NCBI GenBank assembly: GCA_964602445.1
Contig: CAZRQV010000006.1
Span: forward strand, 9,314-73,313
Direction of reading: 5' to 3'
Length of the DNA: 64,000 bases
Source of the DNA: HGM12587 sp964602445
GTDB lineage: Bacteria; Bacillota; Clostridia; Lachnospirales; Lachnospiraceae
Both the position numbers and the translations under genes were made by a program. Positions within the stretch are counted from its first letter, which is position 1, and each line of letters opens with the position of its first letter. This document shows positions 49,786 to 58,039 of this stretch, in pieces. Under the pieces are notes generated by a model. It made no database searches. It was not told the DNA's origin and worked only from the letters and a program-made list of their open reading frames with translations.

Positions 49786-52485
49786 TTATGCGAGTTCCAG
49801 ACAGATGCGATGTCTTTCTTCGACGGATAATGTTTCTATTGTTTGTTTTGGGAGAATTGCAGATCCGGAGAAATCATAGTTCATAGGTACTCCGTCGCAG
49901 GATGCTGCTTTGATCTGTGCTTCTTTTGCTGTTTTCTTTTGTTTATTAAAAATAAGAATCTCGAATTTTCTTCCTGCAAATTCAAAATATAATGCCGCTT
50001 TCCCGTCTACATCATATTGTTCCGGCATTAATGCAGGATGGATGGTCAGATTTCCGCACTTGCCTTTGACACCGAATACTTCCGTGATCATGGTAAGCAT
50101 ATACCAGCTTGCGGCACCTGTCAGATAAGCATAAAGACCTCGGCCGTCATTGTCAAAATACTCCGGAATTCCCGGATACATGGTACTGTTTTCAAAATTC
50201 ATGGAAGCATCCAGAAGTGCTTGCAGTACTTGATATCCTTCTTCGGCATAACCTCTTTGATATAAGGCATTGGCATACATGACTGCCATATGTGAAAATA
50301 CAGCACCATTTTCTTTTTCACCATATGCAAAGCCGAACATTCTTCCGAGATCAAATTTTTCTTCATAAAAATTAGTATTGAGGCGATATCCGCCGGCTTT
50401 TCGATCGAACAGATATTGATCGGCACTTTTACAGATGGCTTCTATTTGTTCTTTTTGTGCCGTATGACTCATGATTGCAAATACCTGACTTGTCAGCATC
50501 ATGCGGATGTTATGATTTATATTTCCCTCAACTTTTTGTTTGTGGTTATCATAATAACCATTAAACCAGCCATTTTCTCCCTCCTGGATCCATTCGTTGG
50601 AGCGGATGTTGGTCATTAACCATTCTGCTTTTTCGTCCAGATTGTTGCTCAGCTGATCCAGATCAACAAGAATGGTTTTACCGCTGATATTATGAGCGCA
50701 GAGTTCTGTGTAACTGTAAAGTAATTTCTGCTTTTTGGAAACATTTTCATAGAGTTCCGGATCAGAAGAAAGCAGCGGTTCCATTTCTTGTGCAAGTTCA
50801 ATCTTGCTGATGCCGCGAAGCTCTTTTAATGTTCGGAGGCTTTGAGCAAGATCTTTAAGATTCCCGGCGTAAGCACAGGTGAAAGCAACGCTTTCTCCGT
50901 TTTCCCAGGCCATGTCTAAGGCGTCATTCCAGTCAGCACCATGAAGTTTCATCTGATTATGTTCGCCGACATCATAAAATGCACATAAATTTTGTAAAAG
51001 AATATGTTCCAGCATGGTACCATAATAAATGTCCCCATGTTCTGTTTTTTGATATTTTCCATAGGAAGCATCCCATTGGAGATCGTGATCGGTTCCTCTT
51101 TTTGATTGAAGATCTTTAAAATATGGAATTTTTTCAAATAAAATGTCCATATCGCCCGTTTGATCCAGATATAATTTGGTCGTTACAAACGGCCAGAATG
51201 CATGATCCATCCATACACGTGTAATGTTGTTTCGATCAGCGATAAATTCGCCTTGAGCATTTCCGATGATCGTTGCATTGGTTCCGTCGATGCGGACACC
51301 GCCGTAGTTATCCACGATCATCTGTCGAACATTAGAAGGATCCATGATCAAAAGAGCCAGACAATCCTGCCATAAATCTCTCCATCCACGGCCGCCTTTT
51401 CCGTAATCGTGATACGGAAGAAAAGAACAGCCGTAAATACGTCTAAGAATTGGTTGGAAGCAGATCCATTTCAGATAATTATCGACTTCAGGATTGCCGG
51501 TTTCAAAGGAAACGTTCACCTTTTCTTTCCAATGTTTTTTGATTTTTTCAAATTCAGATAAAACCTGTTCTTTGGTGCGATAAGCAGCAGCAGTGCGTTC
51601 GATCGCTTCTTTTTCTTCCGTCATGCCTGCCAGTACAATATAATCAGCTGATTGAAGAGGGAGAAGTTGGATTGGTTTGAATGCCAGTCCTCCAATGGCC
51701 TCTTTTCCTTCTGTTTTAACACCGGCTCCAACACCTGATTTTTCTGTGCGGACTGCTTCAGGGATCAGAAAAGATCCGCCGTTTCCAAGAAACATCTCTA
51801 CCGTTGGATAAAACTCTGCCGGAGCAGCACCGTCAGCTGCAGAACCATATACAAAATAAGTTGTATGATTTTTCTGATGACCACGTTCATCAAAAGACAG
51901 TACCGGTGTGACTTCCACACCATAGTTTGTGGTTTTGGTTCTGTGGAGCAGAGATGTTACATGTCTGTGGTCACGAAGGTTATCTGCACTTCTTCCATAG
52001 ACGGGAATCGCTGCGATTGGTGTGATTTCCAAAGTTTCATTGGAATTATTTGTAAAGCTTACGAGATGAATTTCTGCAATGCCATCTAATGTTACAAAGG
52101 ATGTGATTTCGGAATGAATTCCGTATTTTTTTGAAGTTCGCTGTAATTTTTGCCACATAAATCCGGCTTCCAGAAAACTTTCATCTTGTTCTTCCGTATG
52201 TTTTTTGTATTCTTGTTCTGCCGATACGCCGCATGCGGACCAGTAGCCTTTGCCTTTGATCCGGCACCAGAAATTTCTGGTGCTTCGGTTATTGTGCAGG
52301 TTTTCAATGCTGACCGGTTCCAGCAGGAAATGATTCTGATCTGTTTTGCTGTCTCCGCCAAGATTTGGGGTAATACTTGATTTTAACCCGTATTCACCTG
52401 CAAGAGGCAGATACAGACCGCTGTAGTTTTCAGGATTATGAATCACAAAAGTTCCGTCGTTATCTTGAAATGCTATCTTTTTCAT
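49786..52485 (-). CDS. GH94 phosphorylase (about 900 residues)
   Basis: 899 residues. Features shared with GH94: a beta-sandwich N-terminal domain, an (alpha/alpha)6 barrel with DYGKGGRGWRDLWQD, and the catalytic aspartate in LHGADWNDALDM. No signal peptide. GH94 enzymes cleave beta-linked disaccharides with phosphate, saving ATP. It is about 90 residues longer than cellobiose phosphorylase and more diverged; laminaribiose-type or other beta-glucan phosphorylase specificity is possible. AAAAGGAGTC precedes the start. Thirteen bp separate it from the second GH94 gene. Confidence 0.85.
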   Translation of the reverse strand: MKKIAFQDNDGTFVIHNPENYSGLYLPLAGEYGLKSSITPNLGGDSKTDQNHFLLEPVSIENLHNNRSTRNFWCRIKGKGYWSACGVSAEQEYKKHTEEQDESFLEAGFMWQKLQRTSKKYGIHSEITSFVTLDGIAEIHLVSFTNNSNETLEITPIAAIPVYGRSADNLRDHRHVTSLLHRTKTTNYGVEVTPVLSFDERGHQKNHTTYFVYGSAADGAAPAEFYPTVEMFLGNGGSFLIPEAVRTEKSGVGAGVKTEGKEAIGGLAFKPIQLLPLQSADYIVLAGMTEEKEAIERTAAAYRTKEQVLSEFEKIKKHWKEKVNVSFETGNPEVDNYLKWICFQPILRRIYGCSFLPYHDYGKGGRGWRDLWQDCLALLIMDPSNVRQMIVDNYGGVRIDGTNATIIGNAQGEFIADRNNITRVWMDHAFWPFVTTKLYLDQTGDMDILFEKIPYFKDLQSKRGTDHDLQWDASYGKYQKTEHGDIYYGTMLEHILLQNLCAFYDVGEHNQMKLHGADWNDALDMAWENGESVAFTCAYAGNLKDLAQSLRTLKELRGISKIELAQEMEPLLSSDPELYENVSKKQKLLYSYTELCAHNISGKTILVDLDQLSNNLDEKAEWLMTNIRSNEWIQEGENGWFNGYYDNHKQKVEGNINHNIRMMLTSQVFAIMSHTAQKEQIEAICKSADQYLFDRKAGGYRLNTNFYEEKFDLGRMFGFAYGEKENGAVFSHMAVMYANALYQRGYAEEGYQVLQALLDASMNFENSTMYPGIPEYFDNDGRGLYAYLTGAASWYMLTMITEVFGVKGKCGNLTIHPALMPEQYDVDGKAALYFEFAGRKFEILIFNKQKKTAKEAQIKAASCDGVPMNYDFSGSAILPKQTIETLSVEERHRICLELA

Positions 52486-52498
52486 TCTGACTCCTTTT

Positions 52499-54913
52499 TT
52501 ATGACATGAATAATTCGATGGTAGTTTGTTTTGTTAATTTTTCCTGTGGAATATAGTTGCCGTCCAGCACTTCCCCATTTACAATCAGTTGTTTGCAGCC
52601 GGATTCTGCTTTTCCAGGATTTTTAACGATAATATGCAAATGACAACCGCGGAAATCTTTTTCAATCTCAAAGGATTCCCAGGTCTTTGGTACCGATGGA
52701 TCAATACGAAGGCCATAAAAATCAGGACGCATTCCTAAAATACCTTCTACACATCCAACCATTACGGTAGATGCGGTTCCGGTTAACCAGTGTACATGGG
52801 AACGTCCGAAATTCGGACTGGCTTTCCCTTCTGTAAACTGACCGTAGCAATAAGGTTCCAGTTTTCTGATTTCAGCGCGGTCATTTTGTGCTGCAGGAGC
52901 ATTTTCCATAAAATATTGAAAAGCTCTTTCTCCGTGTCCTCTCAGTGCTTCAGCTAAGATGATCCAGCCCTGAGATTGAGAAAAGATACCTGCATTTTCT
53001 TTGGTACCTGCATTGTAAATAACAGCCAGTGCACCGTCGAATGCATGGGCATGATAAGGGGGATCCATAAGAATTGCACCATATTCTGTATTTAGCTGAT
53101 CATATACATTTTGAAGGGCAAGATCTGCCTGTTCTTCACTTGCCAATCCGCTGATGACTGCCCAACTCTGAGGATTCAGCCACATATTTGCTTCAGGATC
53201 TGTACGTTTTCCAATGACTTCCCCTGTTTCTGTAAATCCTCGAATAAAACGATCTTCATTCCAGCATAAGTCCTGAATCAGTGATTCCAGCTTTTTCTGG
53301 CTCTCATTCAAATATTCAATATATTCATTCTCTTTTTTGTAGACAGCAAATTCTTTTAAAATTGACATTGCATAGTAGAATTGCAATGCAACAAACGTGG
53401 ATTCTCCGTCTTTTCCAAGTCGGAGACAATCATTCCAATCGGCATATAAACCTGCAGGCATTCCGTGTTTTCCTAAATGGTTCATAGAAAAACTGATTGC
53501 ACGTTTTAAGTGTTCGTATACAGTTCCTTCGTCTTTATTAGCAAACGGAATGACTTCATCAATGAAATCGACATTTCCTGTTTCTGCAACATATTTGTAG
53601 ACAGTAGGAAACAGCCATAATGCGTCATCGGCACGATAAGCCGGATGACCGGTTTCCTGTACATAGGAGACATCATCAGGTGTATCTTCATGTCCCGGAT
53701 TGTGTGTGAATTTTACGAGAGGAAGTCCGCCGCCGTTGTCAACCTGTGCTGAAAGCATAAAACGGATTTTTTCAGCAGCCATTTCAGGTGCGAGATGAAT
53801 GATTCCCTGAATATCCTGCACAGTATCACGATATCCGTATCCGTTGCGTAATCCGCAGTATGTGAAAGAGGCTGCACGGGACCAGATAAATGTCATAAAA
53901 CAATTATAAGCATTCCAGGTGTTGATCATGGTATTAAATTCATCACTTGGTGTTTTGATCTGGAAATGTGATAATTGTCCATGCCAATAGGAAATCAGTT
54001 CTTCCAGTTCTTTCTGGCATACCGCTGCACAATTGCTATAATGAGCTACAATCTGGCCAGCTTCCTCATCTTCTTTCATTCCAACGAGAAATGCCATTTC
54101 TTTTGTTTCGCCCGGTGCAAGATATAATGTTGCAGATAATGCACCACATGCATTGCCGTTGTAGTTTCCTTCTCCGCATAATGTTCCCTCAGCAACACTT
54201 TGTGGATTTCCGTATCCATGATACCTTCCGAGAAATTTTTCTTTATCTCCGCACCAAGATTCTACTTTCGTTCCAGCAAGACCAAAGAATCGGTTGAATA
54301 CGATTTTATGATCGACTTCTTCCCCATCTTCAAGTTGATCCAAATTGGCGTGAATCATCTGGCGTACACGGTTTTCTTTAAATACGGTTCTTGTAATAAA
54401 TTGTGAATATTGTAAGTTGACCTGATCCTGTTCATAATTGCTGTTGTTTGTAAATTCTGCATAACCGAATACGCTGATTTCACGATTGGTATCAGAGGTG
54501 TTTGTAACGCTCAGATTCCATACTTCGTAAGATTGATTTAAAGGAACGTAATATCTTACTTCTGAATGAATGCCTGCGTAATCTGCCAGTAATTTGGTAT
54601 AGGCAGTTCCGTGGTGGCATTTGCTTTTATATTCCGTCAGATCTTTTCCGACCGGCTGCCAGGAGGCTGACCAGTAATCCTTTGTTGTATTATCTCTCAG
54701 ATAAATATATCTTCCCGGTTCATCGAACTGATTGAAAATATATCTGAGAATTCGTCCGTTTGCTCCGGATTTTGCAAAACTGTATCCTCCGGCGTTATTG
54801 GATATGATTGCTCCATATTCAGGAGAACCGAGATAATTTACCCATGGCGCCGGGGTATCCGGTCTGGTGATTACATACTCCTTTTTGTTTTCATCAAAAT
54901 ATCCATATTTCAT
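52499..54913 (-). CDS. Cellobiose phosphorylase (GH94)
   Basis: 804 residues. The N-terminus MKYGYFDENKKEYVITRPDTPAPWVNYLG is the typical opening of cellobiose phosphorylase, and the catalytic region YADWNDCLRL contains the general acid Asp. RNGYGYRDTVQDIQGI is also conserved. It converts cellobiose and phosphate to glucose-1-phosphate and glucose. Start at ATG 54913 with AGAGGAA upstream; ATG 54922 touches that site. First gene of the GH94 pair. Confidence 0.92.
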   Translation of the reverse strand: MKYGYFDENKKEYVITRPDTPAPWVNYLGSPEYGAIISNNAGGYSFAKSGANGRILRYIFNQFDEPGRYIYLRDNTTKDYWSASWQPVGKDLTEYKSKCHHGTAYTKLLADYAGIHSEVRYYVPLNQSYEVWNLSVTNTSDTNREISVFGYAEFTNNSNYEQDQVNLQYSQFITRTVFKENRVRQMIHANLDQLEDGEEVDHKIVFNRFFGLAGTKVESWCGDKEKFLGRYHGYGNPQSVAEGTLCGEGNYNGNACGALSATLYLAPGETKEMAFLVGMKEDEEAGQIVAHYSNCAAVCQKELEELISYWHGQLSHFQIKTPSDEFNTMINTWNAYNCFMTFIWSRAASFTYCGLRNGYGYRDTVQDIQGIIHLAPEMAAEKIRFMLSAQVDNGGGLPLVKFTHNPGHEDTPDDVSYVQETGHPAYRADDALWLFPTVYKYVAETGNVDFIDEVIPFANKDEGTVYEHLKRAISFSMNHLGKHGMPAGLYADWNDCLRLGKDGESTFVALQFYYAMSILKEFAVYKKENEYIEYLNESQKKLESLIQDLCWNEDRFIRGFTETGEVIGKRTDPEANMWLNPQSWAVISGLASEEQADLALQNVYDQLNTEYGAILMDPPYHAHAFDGALAVIYNAGTKENAGIFSQSQGWIILAEALRGHGERAFQYFMENAPAAQNDRAEIRKLEPYCYGQFTEGKASPNFGRSHVHWLTGTASTVMVGCVEGILGMRPDFYGLRIDPSVPKTWESFEIEKDFRGCHLHIIVKNPGKAESGCKQLIVNGEVLDGNYIPQEKLTKQTTIELFMS

Positions 54914-55015
54914 AGCGTGCATTTCCTCTCATAGATTGTTTTTTTTACTATATCGTTTTCAAGGTAAATGATATATAAAATATGATGATAAAATGTCAGA
55001 TTCATGACCTGATTT

Positions 55016-55540
55016 TTAAAGATTCTGTTTGTTCTGATATAGTTTTACGATTCCGCACTTCCAGCAAAGGAGCATACCGCCGACCGCTCCCAGTGCCGCC
55101 TGAGCAATTTCATAAGGCATGTTTGTGATCGCATATTCGAAGGTACTGTAAACGTAAATCTTTCCAAGCGTATAGCCGGTGACCATGATCACAGCACCCA
55201 AAGCGACACCAATGCCGGATGCCAATACCGGATGTTTTTTGAAAAGATGGTGGGAGCAGAGGGAGATGACCACTGCCTGCAGTCCGTGAGTGACCAGAGA
55301 GACAAACATAGGTGCCGGGTAAAAAAACAGATCTCCTAAAAAAGAACCGACGCCGCTGACCATAAATGCGGCAAAGGGATCTAATAAAATCGAAGAAGTA
55401 CAGATCACAATATCACACAGATAAAGATGTCCTCCGGGAACCGGAATTCCGAAAGAGCTGACCGCGATGTTCATTGCCATCAGTACGGCAGCAGTGCATA
55501 ACCATACGGTAGAATTTTTGGTGTCGTTTTTCGTTTGCAT
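55016..55540 (-). CDS. ECF transporter S component, probably for vitamin B6
   Basis: 174 residues, six membrane helices, with the VPGGHLYLCDIVIC and GVGSFLGDLFFYPAPMF pattern of ECF substrate-binding subunits. S components share an energising module (EcfA1/A2/T) encoded elsewhere. It is divergent from a MocR/PdxR-like regulator with a palindrome between, which points to pyridoxine or pyridoxal as substrate. That specificity is inferred from context. Confidence 0.85.
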   Translation of the reverse strand: MQTKNDTKNSTVWLCTAAVLMAMNIAVSSFGIPVPGGHLYLCDIVICTSSILLDPFAAFMVSGVGSFLGDLFFYPAPMFVSLVTHGLQAVVISLCSHHLFKKHPVLASGIGVALGAVIMVTGYTLGKIYVYSTFEYAITNMPYEIAQAALGAVGGMLLCWKCGIVKLYQNKQNL

Positions 55541-55569
55541 TTTCTAAATCCTCCTTGCTTTTTCGATGG

Positions 55570-55582
55570 TTGTATCATACAA
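55570..55582. promoter_or_regulatory. Palindrome between the ECF S gene and the MocR gene
   Basis: TTGTAT C ATACAA, a perfect 13-bp inverted repeat in the 92-bp divergent gap. Candidate operator for the MocR regulator controlling both genes. Confidence 0.55.
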
Positions 55583-55632
55583 TAATTTTGATGATATTAA
55601 ATGGTCAGAAACGGAGAAAATAATATAACCAG

Positions 55633-56721
55633 ATGAAGTATACGATAGATATGGAATGTCGTCCGATTTATCTGCAGATATATAAACAGCTTCGGGACGA
55701 TATTGTAGAAGGAATATTTCCATATAACAGCAGGCTGCCTTCCAAGCGGCTGCTTGCCGATGAAACAGGGGTCAGTACGATCACCATTGAACATGCTTAT
55801 GCACTGCTGTGTGATGAGGGCTATGCAGAGTCCAGAGAACGCAGCGGTTATTATGTGATCTTTCGTCCCGCAGACGGATTTGCGGTTTCTGCATCTGCAG
55901 TTTCGTCCAGAAAGAGCGTTTCTCATTCAGAACAGAATTATCCGGTCTTTTCCGCATCCCTGTTAAGCCGCATTATGAGGAAAGTGCTGACAGAATATCA
56001 GGAGGTACTTTTAGAAAAGTCGCCGAATGAAGGATGCATGGAACTTCGCAGGACATTGCAGCAGTATCTTTTAAGAAATCGGGGCATTCAGGTGGAGACA
56101 GATCAGATCATTATCGGTTCCGGAGCGGAATATTTGTATGGTTTGATCGTAAATCTTTTAGGAAAAGATAAAATTTATGCCATAGAAACCCCATCTTATG
56201 ATAAGATAGAGAAGATCTACCGCAATGAAGGCGCTGCCTGTGAGCTGCTTCCGCTGTCAGAAGACGGAATTGACGGTGCGGCACTGGCGGCATCCAAGGC
56301 AGATGTTCTGCATACAACACCGTATCGGAGCTTCCCGACGGGGATCACGGCATCCGCATCCAAGCGATATGAATACATTCGCTGGGCAAAAAAAGCGGAC
56401 CGGTTTATCATCGAATCCGACTATGGTTCGGAGTTTTCCGTATCATCAAAACCGGTGGAAACATTATTTGTACTTTCTGACAAAGACAATGTGATCTATT
56501 TGAATACATTTTCAAAGACCATTTCACCGTCACTTCGAATCGGGTATATGGTGCTTCCAAAGAAGCTGGTCAGACCTTTTCAGGAAAAGCTGGGATTTTA
56601 TTCCTGTACAGTTCCTACCTTTGAACAGTATGTGTTATCGGAACTGATCAGCAATGGAGATTTTGAACGTCATATTAACCGGGTGAGACGGAACAAAAGG
56701 AAAGAAATGTCAAGGGATTAG
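55633..56721 (+). CDS. MocR/PdxR-like GntR-aminotransferase regulator, short at the C-terminus
   Basis: 362 residues. GntR-type winged helix at the N-terminus (PIYLQIYKQLRDDIVEGIF...LPSKRLLADETGVSTITIEHAY) fused to a PLP fold-type I aminotransferase domain with the PLP-binding lysine in NTFSKTISPSLRIGYMVLP. PdxR members activate PLP synthesis or B6 uptake when PLP is low. MocR proteins are normally about 450-490 residues; this one stops after HINRVRRNKRKE, lacking about 90-100 C-terminal residues. It may be truncated or a compact variant. Confidence 0.8.
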   Translation: MKYTIDMECRPIYLQIYKQLRDDIVEGIFPYNSRLPSKRLLADETGVSTITIEHAYALLCDEGYAESRERSGYYVIFRPADGFAVSASAVSSRKSVSHSEQNYPVFSASLLSRIMRKVLTEYQEVLLEKSPNEGCMELRRTLQQYLLRNRGIQVETDQIIIGSGAEYLYGLIVNLLGKDKIYAIETPSYDKIEKIYRNEGAACELLPLSEDGIDGAALAASKADVLHTTPYRSFPTGITASASKRYEYIRWAKKADRFIIESDYGSEFSVSSKPVETLFVLSDKDNVIYLNTFSKTISPSLRIGYMVLPKKLVRPFQEKLGFYSCTVPTFEQYVLSELISNGDFERHINRVRRNKRKEMSRD

Positions 56722-56819
56722 AAGGTTATGGGGGGAAAATAGAGTTATTGAAAAAACAGTAACAGACGATCCGTAAGATATTTTTTGACATTTAAATATA
56801 TATATTTAAGGAGAGTTTT

Positions 56820-57893
56820 ATGAACGAAAAAGAGTTACTTGAGATTCAGAAAAGAATCGGAGATATCGTAAAGGAGTCTGCAAAAGATCCTGATGGAGCG
56901 ATTGCGGCACTGGAAGCAGTCCAGAAAGAAGCTGTGGAAGCGGTGGAAGACACATCAGCAGAATATTACAGCATTACAGTTGCTGTAAATGAAGCAAAAG
57001 GTGATGTTTACGGCAGAACAAAGAAACCGGCAGAAGCAGAAAAAGCTTATATCGAGATGATGAAAAATGCAGAAAAGCTGTATCAGCTGGATAAAGAAAA
57101 ATTCGATTACCGTTTAGGATATGCAAACTATAAACGTGCTTCTTTCTACCGAATGATCTTACAGTGCAATGATCTCAAAAACAGTCCGAAGGTATTAAAT
57201 GAACAGCAGCAGAAACTGTTCACAGTCACAGAAGGACTTTATAAAAACGCAGTTGCCTGCACGATGGCAAATGCAAGAAAAGGAATGCTTCGTCAGGTAG
57301 AACTTCATGCAGTCTGCATGAGCGAACTGACAGTACTTTACGGAGCAGTAGGAAATTATGCAAGTGCAGTTGCCTGCGGAAAAGACGGCGTGAAGATTGA
57401 CAAAGCAATTTACGAAAAGAAAGATGACAAAGTACACAGCTTCCGACTGGCAAACCGTATGAACACTCTGGCAGCAGTTTATACATTAATGAAAAATGTA
57501 CAGCTTACCATGGAAACCATCGAAGATTCTATTTTCGTATTAGAAGAACATGTAGAGGAAGATCCGGTAAACTTCGGTTATATGCTGGCAAGAAACTATC
57601 TGACCGTTGCCGGCTGCTATACACAGATTGAAGAAGAAAAAGAAAATGCGGATGAAGCATTTAAAAAAGGTCTGAAATATATGGAAGAAGTCAATGAAAA
57701 AACAGAAAAACGTCTCAATGACGAGCTTCTAAACTGTTATATTATGGTAGGAGATCACTTCCGTAAGACAGGCCGTGATACCATTGCGAAAACTTATTAT
57801 GTATGGGCAATGAAATTGGCATCTGATCGTTTTGGGGAAACGAAAGATGAAAGATATGATCGTATTATGACCAACTTAAAACCATTGGTATAA
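56820..57893 (+). CDS. TPR-rich helical protein
   Basis: 357 residues, entirely helical with repeated A/Y/G patterns of tetratricopeptide repeats (GDVYGRTKKPAEAEKAYIEM, VLYGAVGNYASAVACGKDGV, AVYTLMKNVQLTMETIEDSI, GDHFRKTGRDTIAKTYYVWA). No signal peptide, so cytoplasmic. Probably a scaffold or regulatory protein; partner unknown. AAGGAGAG precedes the start. The GH31 gene begins about 150 bp downstream but with its own promoter and leader. Confidence 0.7.
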   Translation: MNEKELLEIQKRIGDIVKESAKDPDGAIAALEAVQKEAVEAVEDTSAEYYSITVAVNEAKGDVYGRTKKPAEAEKAYIEMMKNAEKLYQLDKEKFDYRLGYANYKRASFYRMILQCNDLKNSPKVLNEQQQKLFTVTEGLYKNAVACTMANARKGMLRQVELHAVCMSELTVLYGAVGNYASAVACGKDGVKIDKAIYEKKDDKVHSFRLANRMNTLAAVYTLMKNVQLTMETIEDSIFVLEEHVEEDPVNFGYMLARNYLTVAGCYTQIEEEKENADEAFKKGLKYMEEVNEKTEKRLNDELLNCYIMVGDHFRKTGRDTIAKTYYVWAMKLASDRFGETKDERYDRIMTNLKPLV

Positions 57894-57943
57894 GATCAGA
57901 TTTTAAGTTTTTATTCAAGATGTTGCAATTTTTACAAATCGAA

Positions 57944-58017
57944 TTGATGAATTTTTAAAAGTATTGTAATATTTTTATAACGAGATACATGAAATGGACA
58001 CATAGTGTGTCCATTTT
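57944..58017 (+). promoter_or_regulatory. Promoter and leader hairpin of the GH31 surface enzyme
   Basis: TTGATG (57944-57949), 17 bp, TAATAT (57967-57972) is a plausible promoter. AAATGGACACA (57992-58002) TAG TGTGTCCATTT (58006-58016) is a perfect 11-bp inverted repeat 14 bp before the GGGG ribosome binding site. It could be an operator or a 5' UTR hairpin. As a terminator for the TPR gene it would lack a long T run. Confidence 0.55.
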
Positions 58018-58039
58018 GTGTAAAAAGAAAGGGGAAATT

